A stretch of 64,000 bases of DNA, taken from Massilia kyonggiensis (lineage in GTDB: Bacteria > Pseudomonadota > Gammaproteobacteria > Burkholderiales > Burkholderiaceae_D). Within the stretch, counting starts at the first letter, position 1; every line of letters begins with the position of its first letter. Below are positions 43,966 through 53,990 of the stretch, piece after piece. A program made the translations under genes and the position numbers. The notes below the pieces were generated by a model. That model was not told the origin of the DNA, did no database searches, and worked only from the letters and a program-made list of their open reading frames with translations. The stretch is taken from assembly GCF_024756235.1 (NCBI RefSeq), contig NZ_JANUGY010000004.1:434001-498000 (forward strand). The letters are read 5' to 3'.

Positions 43966-46900
43966 TTAGAACGAGTAGCGCAGCGACGCCGTGTAGCGGC
44001 GGCCGGACACGAAGACCGCGCGGGTCATCATGCCGATCGACTGCTGCATCAGCTGTCGGTACTTCGAGTTGGTCAGGTTCTGCGCTTCCACGCCGAGCGA
44101 CAGCTGCTCGTTGATATTGTAGAAGAAGGAACCGTCCAGTTGGCCATAGCTGTCCGACCACGTCGGCAGTGCCCACGCGACCGTCTGCGTGGCGCCGGTG
44201 GCCGGATCGACGCGGCGGCCGTCCGTGCCGTTGGTGCCGTTGACGTTCACGTTCTGCAGCGCCTTCGAACGCCATGCCCAGGCCAGACGCGCCGAGACCT
44301 TGCCCTTGTCGTACAACAGGGCGAGGTTATACGCGTTCTTCGACAGGTTCTGCAGCGGCAGGTTGCCGAAGGTGGCGCCGTTCGTGTCGCAGCCGTTCTG
44401 GTTCAGGTTCAGGTTATCCGCACCGTTCGAGCTGCCCGTGCAGAAGGCCGAGTTGACCGGGTTGTACAGGTCTTCCTTGCTGTCCACGTACGTGTAGTTG
44501 GCCTGGACACCGAAGCCCGACATCCAGCCCGGCAGCTTGTCGAAATACTGCTGGTACGCGATCTCCGCACCGCGCGCATGGCCGCGCGCGCCGTTGACCG
44601 GGCCCGTGACCGTGAACGTGTACGGCGTACCGGTCACGCCCGCGACGTTGTAGCCGTAGGACTGGTTGATGATGATGTCCTTCAGCCGCTTGTTGAAGAC
44701 GGCCACCGTCAGCGAGCCGGCCGGCGCGAAATACCATTCCGCCGACAGGTCGACCTGGCGCGACTGCACCGGACGGAGCTTCGGATTGCCGGTGCCGGTA
44801 CCCGTCAGGCCGACGTTGTTGACGGTGACGACGTTGCCCGTCGTGGTCTGGTCGACGTTTTCCGACAGCGTCGTATAGCTCTGCAGCTGCGAATAATCCG
44901 GCTTCGAGATGCCCATCGCGGCCGCGAAGCGGAACTGCAGCTTGTCGGTGGCCTTCATGCGCAGGTTTAGGCTCGGCAACACGTTGTGGTAGTGGTTGTC
45001 GAAGTCCTGGCGCGTCGAGAACGCGGCGATGTTCGGGATTTCCGGACCGATCACCGTCGTGCCCTCGGCCGGCTGCGTGATGTTCGGATTGAACACCGTG
45101 TAGCCGTGCGCCTTCAGCAGCGTCTGCACGTAGCGTACGCCGATGTTGCCGTCGATCGGGTATTTCAGGTCGTCGAAGCCGAAGCGCAGCTGCGTGTAGA
45201 GCGCGCCGGTCCGTTCGGACAGGTCGTTCGTGCCGGCCGGGTCGGTGCCGAACGTCGCGGGCGACCACGGCGTGCACGGGTTGCTCGTGCCGTTCTGCTG
45301 GTTCGCCTGCTGGCACAGGATGTCGTGGTAGCTGTGCAGCGTCGCATAGCTGCCCGGGTAGCCCGTGGCCAGCGCCACGTTCGGGAACACGAGGGACGGC
45401 ACCGGGGTGTTATTGTTGAAGAAGTTCGTGAACTGGTGGACCTGCGTCTGGTTCGAGAAGCGCGGATCGCTCAGGTACGCGAGCTGGCCGCCCGTGTCCG
45501 ACTGCCACGGCTGGGTGATCGCCGCCCAGTTGTAGCTCGGGTTCGAGTTCGTCGTCGTCGAATCGGCCTTCGTCAGGCGCACGCCGAAGCGCACGTCGCG
45601 CAGGACCGGATGGTCGAACGTGTATTTCGCATCCGTCTTCCACGCCCATTCGCCGGCATGGCTGTCGTCGAAGTGTTCCTGGGTGAACGCCCAGTAGTAG
45701 TTGCCCGGATTGGCCAGGTAGCTGGTCTGGTACTGGTCGAACGTCAGCTTCGGCACGGAGCCGGACAGGTCCACGTTCTCGTACGGCATCTTGACGGCCG
45801 TGGCGACGGTCGAGTCGAAGCTGTTGCTCGTCGCGCGCACGCGCTGCAGGTCGGTATCGAACTGCCATGCGCTGGTCGGACGCCAGGTCAGGTGCCACGA
45901 GATGTCCGTCGTCTGCGACTTGCGGTTCGCGGCGCGGGTGTCGGCACCGAAGTCGATGCCCTTGTCGGTCGCGTCGGTCAGCGTGCCGGTCAGCAGCTGG
46001 CCGTTGGCGCCGTACGTGCCGTTCGTGACGCCGATGTTATATGGGCTGGCGGACGAGAAGATCGCCTGCTCGTCCCACTGCATGCGGTACTTCGACTTGA
46101 AGTACGTGAGCGAGGACTGCAGGGTCGCATCCTTCTTCCACTGCAGCGCGCCGTACAGGCCCTGGCGCTTGCGGTCGAAGTTGAGCGTGCGGTACTGCGA
46201 GCCTTTCGGCACCCACACGGTCTTGCCGGCTTCGATGTCGCTGCGCTGGTAGTACGGCTCGACCTGGAACGCGTCGGTGCGGGTGCCGCTTTCCGAGTAC
46301 GCGTAGTCGACCAGGGCGCCGATCTCGCCGAAGCCCGTCTTCCAGCGGTCCGAAAACATGAACGAACCGGACGGCTGGCGCCTGCCCTTCTTCAGTTCGG
46401 AATACGTGTCCTGCAGCGACGCGGCCACCTTGCGGCCCTTGAAGTCGAACGGCATGGCGGTGCGCAGGTTCACGAGGCCGCCGATGGCGCCTTCGATCTG
46501 TTCCGCGGACGGGTTTTTATAGATGTCGACGCCGGCCATCAGCTCGGGCGGGACGTCTTCGAAGTTGAGCGAGCGGCCGCCGTTGGCCGAGAACGAATCG
46601 CGGCCGTTCAGCTCCGAACGGGTGTACGACAGGCCGCGGATGGTGACGCCCGAGCCTTCCACCGAGTAGTGTTCCGGGTCGCCCTTCGACATCGTGCGGT
46701 CGATGGTGACGCCGACGACGCGCTGCAGCACTTCCGTGATCGAACGGTCCGGCAGCTTGCCGATATCGTCCGCGACGATCGAATCGACGATCTCGTCGGA
46801 ATCGCGCTTGAGCGCCTGCGCCGAATTCAGCGCGGCGCGCTGGCCCGTGACGACGACGACATTGCTGCCGCCGGCCGGCTGGGCCTCCTGCGCGACCGCC

Positions 46901-46968
46901 ACGCCGCCGGCCAGCAACGCGACATGCGTTACGGCCACGGCGATGGCTGTTTTCTTGAATTGATACAT
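43966..46968 (-). CDS. TonB-dependent receptor (xyloglucan oligosaccharide importer)
   Basis: This 1000-residue outer-membrane protein has a signal peptide (about 1-27, ending VAVAQ). The plug domain (about 35-165) begins VVVVTGQRAALNSAQALKR and contains [20 protein letters not shown] and a [20 protein letters not shown] segment typical of plug domains. A long beta-barrel ends ASLRYSF with the C-terminal Phe. It should move oligosaccharides too large for porins into the periplasm using TonB energy. AAAGGAGATGTA precedes the start MYQFKK; an ATG 16 codons earlier is less likely. The receptor at 54016 is a clear paralogue over the plug. Placement between GH95 and GH35 matches known xyloglucan loci. 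Confidence 0.92.
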   Translation of the reverse strand: MYQFKKTAIAVAVTHVALLAGGVAVAQEAQPAGGSNVVVVTGQRAALNSAQALKRDSDEIVDSIVADDIGKLPDRSITEVLQRVVGVTIDRTMSKGDPEHYSVEGSGVTIRGLSYTRSELNGRDSFSANGGRSLNFEDVPPELMAGVDIYKNPSAEQIEGAIGGLVNLRTAMPFDFKGRKVAASLQDTYSELKKGRRQPSGSFMFSDRWKTGFGEIGALVDYAYSESGTRTDAFQVEPYYQRSDIEAGKTVWVPKGSQYRTLNFDRKRQGLYGALQWKKDATLQSSLTYFKSKYRMQWDEQAIFSSASPYNIGVTNGTYGANGQLLTGTLTDATDKGIDFGADTRAANRKSQTTDISWHLTWRPTSAWQFDTDLQRVRATSNSFDSTVATAVKMPYENVDLSGSVPKLTFDQYQTSYLANPGNYYWAFTQEHFDDSHAGEWAWKTDAKYTFDHPVLRDVRFGVRLTKADSTTTNSNPSYNWAAITQPWQSDTGGQLAYLSDPRFSNQTQVHQFTNFFNNNTPVPSLVFPNVALATGYPGSYATLHSYHDILCQQANQQNGTSNPCTPWSPATFGTDPAGTNDLSERTGALYTQLRFGFDDLKYPIDGNIGVRYVQTLLKAHGYTVFNPNITQPAEGTTVIGPEIPNIAAFSTRQDFDNHYHNVLPSLNLRMKATDKLQFRFAAAMGISKPDYSQLQSYTTLSENVDQTTTGNVVTVNNVGLTGTGTGNPKLRPVQSRQVDLSAEWYFAPAGSLTVAVFNKRLKDIIINQSYGYNVAGVTGTPYTFTVTGPVNGARGHARGAEIAYQQYFDKLPGWMSGFGVQANYTYVDSKEDLYNPVNSAFCTGSSNGADNLNLNQNGCDTNGATFGNLPLQNLSKNAYNLALLYDKGKVSARLAWAWRSKALQNVNVNGTNGTDGRRVDPATGATQTVAWALPTWSDSYGQLDGSFFYNINEQLSLGVEAQNLTNSKYRQLMQQSIGMMTRAVFVSGRRYTASLRYSF

Positions 46969-47059
46969 TACATCTCCTTTGGCTGACAACAGGGCCCATC
47001 GAATGACGGCGCCCACTCACTGCAAGGAGACGACCTCTCAGGGTCTGCCTCCGAACTTC

Positions 47060-49354
47060 TCAAAACCGTGCCGCATCCAGGCGCACGCTGTCGCCCGGAC
47101 GCAGCTTCACCGCGACGGTGCGCTCGCCATAGCGCACGTTCGCGGCACCGCTGCCTGCCACGCGGCGCACGACGGCATCGACGAGGCGGCCGCGCGTCCA
47201 GCGCATGTCGACCTCGAACCCGCCGCGTGCACGCAGGCCTTTCACTTCACCGTCCGGCCACGCCGACGGCAGCGCGGGCAGCAGCTCGATCGCCCCCGCC
47301 TGCGACTGCAGCAGCATCTCCGCGATGCCGGCCGTCGCGCCGAAATTGCCGTCAATCTGGAACGGCGGATGCGCATCCAGCAGGTTCGGATACGTACCGC
47401 CGGCATTCAGCTGCTCCGAGCCGGCGCTGGCCTGCTGGGCCGCGCGCGCGCCGGGGCTCGCCAGCACGCCGCGCAGCATTTTGTAGGCGTGGTCGCCGTC
47501 GTACAGGCGGGCCCAGAACGCCATCTTCCACGCCATCGACCAGCCGGTGCCCGCGTCGCCGCGCGCTTCCAGCGTGCGCTTCGCGGCGGCCGCCAATGCC
47601 GGCGTGCGCGCGGGGCTGATCTGCCGGCCCGGGAACAGCGCGAACAGATGCGACACGTGGCGGTGCGTGTCGCCCGGCGTATCCAGCACCGGATCCTTCT
47701 TCTCCTCCAGCCACTCGAGCAGCTGGCCCCAGCTGCCGACCTTCGGCGCCGCAAGGCGGTCGCGCATGCGGGCGAGCTTGTCGCGCAGCGGCTTGTCGAC
47801 GCCGAGGACGTCCGCCGCTTCCACCGTGTTGTTGAACAGGTCCCAGACGATCTCCTGGTCGTACGTGACGCCGTCCTCGATGGGGCCGTGCTCGGGCGAC
47901 CAGCCCTGCGGCGCGACGAGGCGGCCGTCCGGCAGTTCCTTCAGGTAGTCCTGCCAGAACGCGCTCGCCTCCTTCATCATCGGGTACGCGACGTCGCGCA
48001 GGAAGGCTTTGTCCTGCGTGAACGCGTAGTGTTCCCAGAAATGCTGGGCATACCAGGCGTTGCCCGTCTTGTTCCACGTGTAGCTCATGCCGCCGAACGG
48101 GTTCGATTCCGTGCGCAGCGTCCAGCCGCGCACCGGTTTCCCGTCTCTGGTTTTGAACTCGGCCGCCGTCGCCTGGCGCCACACGGGTGCCACGCTCGTC
48201 ACGAAGCCGAAGAACGGCTGCGCCATCTCGGACAGGTTCGTCACCTCGGCCGGCCAGTAATTCATCTGGACGTTGATGTTCGTGTGGTAGTCCGAACGCC
48301 ACGGCGGCGTGAGGCTGTTGTTCCACAGGCCCTGCAGATTGGCCGGCAGCGACCCGCGCGAGCTGGACGCCAGCAGGTAGCGGCCGTACTGGAAGTACTG
48401 CGCCTCCAGTTCCGGGTCGTTGCCGTCCTTCGTGTAGGCCAGTACGCGCGCGTCCGTCGGCAGTGCCTTGCGCTCCGGCGCCGTCGCGCCCAGGTCCAGC
48501 TGCACGCGGCCCAGCAGGCTGGCCACATCGCGTTCGTGCTCGGCGCGCAGCTGGTCGGCGGGACGCGCGGCAGCGGCGGCAACCTGCGCCGTGACGCGCG
48601 CCAGCGGATGCTCGCCCCGGAAGTGCTTCGCGGCGTCCGCGACATAGGTCGTCCCCGCACCCACGATCACGGTCAGCGCGTCGCAGCCGGTGAACACGAT
48701 GCGGCCGTTCTCGATGGCCGCCTTGCCGCCCTCGTTCACGACGCGCACCTGGCTCGCGTAGTCCAGCGTATTGGCCGTCGGCGCCTCGTTGGGCAGCGTC
48801 CACCCGGCCAGCGTGCCCGTCGCGTACAAGGTGTCCTTGCCGGACGCAAGATGCGCGCCGTGGCGGTCCGACAGCGCGATCGATCCCGTGTACTGCCCCG
48901 GCTTGTCGGCCGTCAGGCGCAGCACCAGCACCTGCGCCGGGTAGCTCGCCCACGCCTCGCGGCGATAATGCACGCCGCCGTGCGTGTACGTGACGGCGTG
49001 GACGGCGCGCGCGATGTCGAGCGTGCGGCGATAGTCCTGCGCGTCCCTGTCGTGCCCGGGCAGGTCCACGACGACGTCGCCGAACGGCTGATACGTCCCC
49101 GTCTCCTTCGCATCGCCCGACCACAACGTGATGTCGTTGAACTGCAGGTGTTCGCGCGCGAGGCCGCCGAACACCATCGCGCCGATGCGGCCATTGCCGA
49201 TCGGGAGCGCTTCCTTTTCCCAGCCCTGGTCGTTGTCCTGGGCCGGGCGATCGTAGCGCAGCACCAGGTCGGGTGCCGCTGCCGCAGTGGACCCGGCGCC
49301 GGCCACGACCAGCGCGAAGAGGACTTGATGAAATCGATTACAAATAGAGGCCAT
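47060..49354 (-). CDS. GH95 alpha-L-fucosidase (Afc95A-like)
   Basis: This 764-residue exported enzyme has a leader at about 1-26. It has the GH95 N-terminal beta-domain (starting [10 protein letters not shown], with [17 protein letters not shown]), a linker, the (alpha/alpha)6 catalytic barrel and a C-terminal beta-domain. Catalytic-site residues are visible: Asn359 and Asn361 in [14 protein letters not shown], Glu501 in [11 protein letters not shown], and Asp in [16 protein letters not shown]95 inverting 1,2-alpha-L-fucosidases remove fucose from the F side chain of xyloglucan, the first side-chain step. It lies 25 bp after the GH74 gene. Codons 5-9 contain a near-perfect copy of the palindromic operator. 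Confidence 0.9.
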   Translation of the reverse strand: MASICNRFHQVLFALVVAGAGSTAAAAPDLVLRYDRPAQDNDQGWEKEALPIGNGRIGAMVFGGLAREHLQFNDITLWSGDAKETGTYQPFGDVVVDLPGHDRDAQDYRRTLDIARAVHAVTYTHGGVHYRREAWASYPAQVLVLRLTADKPGQYTGSIALSDRHGAHLASGKDTLYATGTLAGWTLPNEAPTANTLDYASQVRVVNEGGKAAIENGRIVFTGCDALTVIVGAGTTYVADAAKHFRGEHPLARVTAQVAAAAARPADQLRAEHERDVASLLGRVQLDLGATAPERKALPTDARVLAYTKDGNDPELEAQYFQYGRYLLASSSRGSLPANLQGLWNNSLTPPWRSDYHTNINVQMNYWPAEVTNLSEMAQPFFGFVTSVAPVWRQATAAEFKTRDGKPVRGWTLRTESNPFGGMSYTWNKTGNAWYAQHFWEHYAFTQDKAFLRDVAYPMMKEASAFWQDYLKELPDGRLVAPQGWSPEHGPIEDGVTYDQEIVWDLFNNTVEAADVLGVDKPLRDKLARMRDRLAAPKVGSWGQLLEWLEEKKDPVLDTPGDTHRHVSHLFALFPGRQISPARTPALAAAAKRTLEARGDAGTGWSMAWKMAFWARLYDGDHAYKMLRGVLASPGARAAQQASAGSEQLNAGGTYPNLLDAHPPFQIDGNFGATAGIAEMLLQSQAGAIELLPALPSAWPDGEVKGLRARGGFEVDMRWTRGRLVDAVVRRVAGSGAANVRYGERTVAVKLRPGDSVRLDAARF
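49329..49342. promoter_or_regulatory. Operator-like palindrome inside the 5' coding end of the GH95 gene
   Basis: TGAAATCGATTACA on the plus strand differs from the perfect 14-bp palindrome upstream of the GH9 gene by one base. It lies in codons 5-9 of the GH95 gene. It could be a downstream roadblock operator, or be chance fixed by the codons for Asn-Arg-Phe. Confidence 0.4.
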
Positions 49355-49379
49355 GGAAATCGCTGTCGGGTAGCGTTGT

Positions 49380-51530
49380 TCAGTTCGCGGCGGGTTTGCC
49401 GTACACGATGCCGCGGCCGGCGGTGCTCATATAGACGACGCCGTAGCGGTTCATGTCGCCCACGATGAACTGGCCGTCGCCCGGGCCGCCGTACTGGTGG
49501 GCGTCGTCGTTGATGCGGGTCCAGGTGGCGCCGCCGTCGATGGAACGGTGGATGCCGCGCACGCCCTTCACGTCGCCCCAGATATAGACCGCGGGGTAGT
49601 CGTGTCCCGGCGCCGCCTTGCCGAAACCGACCGCGCCGCAATAGCGCACCGCGGCGAGCGGCGCGAAGTGCGCGCCGCCGTCCACGGAGCGTACGAGGCC
49701 GCCGTTCTTCAGCGCGACCCACACGTCCCCGCCCCGGCCCGGCGCCACGCGCACGAGACGCGACCCGCCCCCAGGCAGGCTCGCGCGCGGCGCGAACGAG
49801 GCGCCGCCGTCGGTGCTGACCACGAGCGCGGTGTCGTCGTACGCGTAGAACACCTTCGCGTCGAGCGGATCGCCCACCGGGCGCAGGCCCGGTTTTGCGA
49901 GGCCGGCCACTTGCGTCCACGTGGCGCCGCCATCGGCCGAGCGCCATACCTCTTTCGCCTTCTCGGGCGCATGCAGGAGCACGGCGCCGTCGGCCGAGAT
50001 GGCGACCTGGCCGCGCTTGCCCTTGATCGTTGGAGTCTTCGTCCATTTGGCGCCGCCGTCGTGCGTGACGAGCATGCTGTCGCCCACGCGCACCATCGTG
50101 CGCGGATCCTTGGGAGCGACGGCGAGGCCCGTCGTGGTGCCGATCTGCGGATCGTGGATGCGGCCATGGCGGGACGGATCGTCGTGCAGGTAGCCGTCGA
50201 TGTCGCCGACGGCGGAGACGAGCGGACCGCCGGGAATGCTGGCCAGGCCCAGCGGAACCGTCTCTTCCAAGCCGTCGACCGTGAAAGTCCACGTCGTGGG
50301 CGCCGCATCGATGTTCGCCGTGCGGAACACGCCATTGCCGGACGTGACCCAGACGGCGCGCGTGTCGGCCGGGTCGAATTCGACGGAACCGGCCCAGTGG
50401 ATCGAGTGGCCTTTCAGCCAGGGCACGCCGGCCGATTCGCGCACGAAGCCGCGGCCGATCACGTCGGTCCACGAGGCGCCGCCGTCATTCGACAGGAAGA
50501 TCCGGTCGCCCTTCGCGTCGCCCTGCGGCAGAAACGTATTGATGGTCGAGGCGACGAGGCGCTGCGGATTCTTCGGATCGACGCTGATGCCGGCGAACGG
50601 CCGCGTCCAGCCGGCGGGCGTGATGTTCGTCCACACGCCGCTCGCGATCGCGTACTTCCACACCTGGCCGCGGTCCATCGGCTCGCGGCCCGTGCGGTCC
50701 GGATGCGGTCCGGCGCCGTTCGCGAACGTGACGAGGAGGTTCCCTGCCCCGTCGAGGATCGCGCGTTGCGGCATCAGGTCCTGGGGTGCACCGGCCACGG
50801 GTTCGAACGTCGCGCCGCCGTCGTCGCTGCGGTACAGGTTCGGACCGACGGCGCCGAAGCGCGACACGCCGACGAACACGCGGCGTGCCTGGCCATCCTT
50901 CACGCTCGCGGGGTCCGGCACGACGACATCGATGCCCACGTCGTTCGGCGTGGACGTCACCGGCAGCGCCGTCACGCGGGTCCACGTGCGGCCCGCGTCG
51001 ACGCTCTTGAACAGGCCGTCGCGGCGCGTGCCGACGTACAGGAGTTTGCTGTTGCCCGGATCGACGGCGAGGCGTTCGCCATCCTGGCGGCCCATGCCGT
51101 TCCCGTGCGTCTTGAACTGGCTGGAGACGTCGACGATGGAAAAGGTCTTGCCCGCGTCCGTCGAATGCAGGATCGCGGTACGGCCGCCGTTCAGGTAGGC
51201 GATGCCGGCGAGGAGCCAGATGTTGTCGGCGTCGCGCGGGTCGACCGCGAGCGAGTCGATGCCGAGGTAGCCGGTCTGGTCTTCCGCGACCCAGTCGAGC
51301 AGCGGCGTCCAGCGGCGTTCGCGCGGGTCCCAGCGGTAGGCACCGCCCACGTCGGTCCGCGCGTACGCGACGCCAGGCGCGGCGCGGCTGGGCACGACCG
51401 CCGTGACGAAGCCGCCGCCGCCGATGGCGACGCTGTCCCACACGTACGGCACCTGCTGCTGCGCCTCCGCGCTCCCTGCCAGCAGTGCCAATGCCAATGC
51501 GACCGCAGGGGCCAGCTTCATCGCCTTCAT
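49380..51530 (-). CDS. GH74 endo-xyloglucanase
   Basis: This 716-residue exported enzyme has a signal peptide (about 1-25, ending GSAEA). The mature protein is a tandem pair of seven-bladed beta-propellers. It shows repeated blade motifs ([51 protein letters not shown]) and the GH74 start [18 protein letters not shown] with [10 protein letters not shown] carrying the first catalytic Asp. [10 protein letters not shown] is the likely region of the second. GH74 enzymes invert and cut the beta-1,4-glucan backbone of xyloglucan. The start at the ATG following GGAGACG is chosen; a GTG codon directly before it and an ATG three codons later are alternatives. It lies 34 bp after the unassigned first gene of the cluster. 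Confidence 0.92.
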   Translation of the reverse strand: MKAMKLAPAVALALALLAGSAEAQQQVPYVWDSVAIGGGGFVTAVVPSRAAPGVAYARTDVGGAYRWDPRERRWTPLLDWVAEDQTGYLGIDSLAVDPRDADNIWLLAGIAYLNGGRTAILHSTDAGKTFSIVDVSSQFKTHGNGMGRQDGERLAVDPGNSKLLYVGTRRDGLFKSVDAGRTWTRVTALPVTSTPNDVGIDVVVPDPASVKDGQARRVFVGVSRFGAVGPNLYRSDDGGATFEPVAGAPQDLMPQRAILDGAGNLLVTFANGAGPHPDRTGREPMDRGQVWKYAIASGVWTNITPAGWTRPFAGISVDPKNPQRLVASTINTFLPQGDAKGDRIFLSNDGGASWTDVIGRGFVRESAGVPWLKGHSIHWAGSVEFDPADTRAVWVTSGNGVFRTANIDAAPTTWTFTVDGLEETVPLGLASIPGGPLVSAVGDIDGYLHDDPSRHGRIHDPQIGTTTGLAVAPKDPRTMVRVGDSMLVTHDGGAKWTKTPTIKGKRGQVAISADGAVLLHAPEKAKEVWRSADGGATWTQVAGLAKPGLRPVGDPLDAKVFYAYDDTALVVSTDGGASFAPRASLPGGGSRLVRVAPGRGGDVWVALKNGGLVRSVDGGAHFAPLAAVRYCGAVGFGKAAPGHDYPAVYIWGDVKGVRGIHRSIDGGATWTRINDDAHQYGGPGDGQFIVGDMNRYGVVYMSTAGRGIVYGKPAAN

Positions 51531-51563
51531 CACAACGTCTCCATCATGCGTACATACACCTGT

Positions 51564-53435
51564 TTAGCCCTTGTAGACACGGAAGCTGTGCGGCGGGATC
51601 ACCACCTCGCTCGCCGCGTCGCCCGGCCCGCGCTTCACGACCTTCACCGTCGTCGGCGTGTCGCGGAACGACTGGATGACGTAGGCGCCGTTATCGTAAG
51701 TGAACAGGCTCACGCCGGCCGGCGCCTCGATGCGCACGGGCGTGTCGGCCATCAGGTATTTCTTCACGCTGTTCATCACGCCTCGCGGCATACTATACAG
51801 GTCGCCGATATTGCTGGGAATGGACAGTACGTAGAGAACGCCCTTCGAATACCGGTTCATCAGCAGCACGGGGAAGCCGCGTGCGCCCGCGACGCCGCGG
51901 ATGATGGGCCACGCGTCGTTCGTGAAATAGTGCAGCTCGGGGAACAGCACGTCGCGCGGCGCCACCTTCGGATCGTCCCGCAGCGATTCGCCATTGCCCG
52001 CGCCGTAGCCGTTGTAGTAGTCGTTCAGCAGCACCTGGTTGCCGGTCGCGTAGACTTCCAGCAGGTCCTGGAAGCCGCGGCCCTTGCGCTTCGGATCCTG
52101 CGTCGCCTTGACGAAGCCGGAGGTCACGAACACCACCTTCCCCGCCTCCAGCTGGCGCTTCACCTTGTTCAGCACGTCGGGATCCGCGGCCGACGCCTGC
52201 GTCAGCAGGATCGTCTGCGCATCCCGCGGGAAGCGCGCCGTCAGCGCGATCGGGATGCCGACGTTGCCCAGGTAGTTGGGCAGGAAGTCCTCGGCGGACG
52301 AGGAGTTGGCCGGGCGATAGGTCGGGATGCCGGTCGGATTGCCCAGCTGGTCCAGCACGGCGTCGATCTGCTTCAGCGCGGCGCCCGCGGCGAGACCCCA
52401 GCCCGGCGGCGCTTTCGCATCCGGGTTCGCGGCCTTCCAGTCGGCCACGATGCGGTTCCAGTTGAACGAGGTGTCTTCCTTTTCCCACGGACGCTCGCCC
52501 GCTTCGACCGGCGTGTCCTGCGCGGCCGGGTGCCAGTTGAACAGCGTGATCTCGGGCGCCTTCGCGAGCATCGTGTCCCACAGCTGTTCGGCGTAACGGT
52601 CGATATAGCGGATCGAATACGTGTCCACCCAGCCGCCGCCGTTCCTGCCGTCCTTACGCAAGGTCTCGTAATAGCGGATGATGTTGTACGACTCGTACTG
52701 CTGCAGGAGCTGGTCGGTGATGACCGGGTCGCGCGTCTCGGTGCCGGCGTAGATCCCGTCGAACATCTCCGGCTGCTGCGCGAGGTCGAAGCCCAGGCCT
52801 TCGAAATGCTCGTACCAGTTCGGGTACTTGATGACGATTTTGACGTTCTTGTTGACCGCGCGTGCCGGGTCGATGATCAGGTCCTTCGACACCTTGCGCA
52901 TCATGGCGATCCGGTAGTCCGTCCACGTGCGCGCGCCCTTCGCCTTGATGTCGGCATCGGATTTCGACGTGTAGAACGTGAAGTCGTCGAGGATCACGTG
53001 GTCGAAATGGCGCGCCATCAGTTGCATCGCCCGCCTGCACGTCTCGCGGTCCTTCGGCGACTCGTAGTCGAAGGTCATGAACTGGCCGTCGAAACCGCCC
53101 GCCGCCAGCGTGACGCCGCCCGCCACCTCGATGCCCTTCGCCTGGAACTGGCGCTTGACGGCCTCGATCTCGGCGTCGCTGGCGAAATGGTTGTCGCGGA
53201 AGCCCTCGATATAGACCTTGTCGAACGGGACCTGGCTCATGGCACGCGCGAACTGGTGCTCGAAGACCTGCGGGTCGACGAGGCTCTCCGTGACGTTCAC
53301 CGGAATATAGATGGCGGTCTTGAAGTGCTTGTAGTGACCGGCGGCCTGCGCCGGGATGGGCGCCAGCATGGCATTGCCGGCGCAAGCGAGAAAGGCCAGC
53401 GCGACAGCGGTCTGGCGGGCGAACGAGGTACGCAT
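51564..53435 (-). CDS. Unassigned exported protein, predicted TIM-barrel glycosidase with GATase-like domain
   Basis: This 623-residue protein has a signal peptide (1-32) and is the first gene of the xyloglucan series. The first half reads as eight beta/alpha units, with strand-like segments TAIYIPV, KVYIEGFRD, EVAGGVT, HVILDDFTFYT, KIVIKYPNWY, FDGIYAGTETRD, GGGWVDTYS and EITLFNWHP. Acidic residues sit at strand ends (Asp150, Asp151 on strand 4; Glu233, Asp236 on strand 6). Residues about 370-560 resemble the glutamine-amidotransferase-like (beta-galactosidase trimerisation type) domain, with YRPANSSSAEDFLPNYLG, TILLTQASAADPDVLNKV and GKVVFVTSG. A small beta-domain ends the protein. I cannot assign a glycoside hydrolase family. 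A glycosidase acting on xyloglucan fragments is inferred from fold pattern and context. Confidence 0.75.
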   Translation of the reverse strand: MRTSFARQTAVALAFLACAGNAMLAPIPAQAAGHYKHFKTAIYIPVNVTESLVDPQVFEHQFARAMSQVPFDKVYIEGFRDNHFASDAEIEAVKRQFQAKGIEVAGGVTLAAGGFDGQFMTFDYESPKDRETCRRAMQLMARHFDHVILDDFTFYTSKSDADIKAKGARTWTDYRIAMMRKVSKDLIIDPARAVNKNVKIVIKYPNWYEHFEGLGFDLAQQPEMFDGIYAGTETRDPVITDQLLQQYESYNIIRYYETLRKDGRNGGGWVDTYSIRYIDRYAEQLWDTMLAKAPEITLFNWHPAAQDTPVEAGERPWEKEDTSFNWNRIVADWKAANPDAKAPPGWGLAAGAALKQIDAVLDQLGNPTGIPTYRPANSSSAEDFLPNYLGNVGIPIALTARFPRDAQTILLTQASAADPDVLNKVKRQLEAGKVVFVTSGFVKATQDPKRKGRGFQDLLEVYATGNQVLLNDYYNGYGAGNGESLRDDPKVAPRDVLFPELHYFTNDAWPIIRGVAGARGFPVLLMNRYSKGVLYVLSIPSNIGDLYSMPRGVMNSVKKYLMADTPVRIEAPAGVSLFTYDNGAYVIQSFRDTPTTVKVVKRGPGDAASEVVIPPHSFRVYKG

Positions 53436-53509
53436 GTGTCTCCGGCAATGTTTTTATGGTGTTAACCGGCGCTATGCTAAGTCAACCGATGTTAGGTACG
53501 CAAGGCGAA

Positions 53510-53540
53510 TGTTCGCGCTAACAAGTGGTAGCGCTGATCA
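53510..53540. promoter_or_regulatory. Pair of LacI/XylR-type operator-like boxes
   Basis: TGTTCGCGCTAACA (53510-53523) and TGGTAGCGCTGATCA (53526-53540) lie 2 bp apart. Both resemble the TGGTAGCGCTAACA-type boxes bound by LacI-family regulators at TonB-receptor carbohydrate loci in Xanthomonas. The first matches 12 of 14 positions; the second matches the first ten. They sit just upstream of the candidate -35 of the minus-strand enzyme series. Confidence 0.5.
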
Positions 53541-53664
53541 TTGCGCTGTTTAGCTTGTTTAGTGGTTAACCCCCGCAACAAGACGATACGGTGTCAAAAG
53601 ATAGCGCTGCCAAGACACATCTGTTGTATTTCTCACACGCACAACAAGATTTTTTTGGCAGTCA

Positions 53665-53678
53665 TGAAATCGATTGCG
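53665..53678. promoter_or_regulatory. Degenerate copy of the TGAAATCGATTTCA operator
   Basis: TGAAATCGATTGCG matches the GH9-promoter palindrome at 12 of 14 positions. It lies mid-way in the divergent region, where a looping or distal operator could act on either promoter. Confidence 0.4.
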
Positions 53679-53922
53679 TATAACATCGTCTGGTGACATG
53701 ACTGCCGGGCTAAAGTGTCGAACGCTAACCCATGCGTTTTCTCAAAACGGCGGTTTTCACTGGGAGTACGGGGTACTGCCCGCTTCCGGTTCAGCGCTCT
53801 CCCGGCTGGCCGGACCACGGCGGCGGCGTCCTGGCAACGGTTTGCTTGCTCAGTCTGTCGGCAAAAAGACACGTTGCGTTGTCACAAAACTGGCAACTGA
53901 GTAGCAAACAATAAAAAATTTA

Positions 53923-53990
53923 TGGTAGCGTATAACAACCAGTGTTAAGTCTCACATTCACACTGGCTTTGTTAGAGCTTGTTATAACAA
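53923..53990. promoter_or_regulatory. Operator-like box and 12-bp palindrome upstream of the second TonB receptor
   Basis: TGGTAGCGTATAACA (53923-53937) resembles the AGCGCT boxes with a one-base wider centre. TTGTTATAACAA (53979-53990) is a perfect palindrome 25 bp before the receptor ATG. Both contain TATAAC, which could serve as a -10 element, so they may be promoter plus operator for the receptor gene. No clear -35 was found. Confidence 0.45.

Noticed and set aside
53633..53914. Short open frames on both strands in the 53.4-54.0 kb intergenic region
   Set aside because: No ribosome binding sites, no signal peptide or family features, and they overlap each other. The region is better explained as regulatory DNA.
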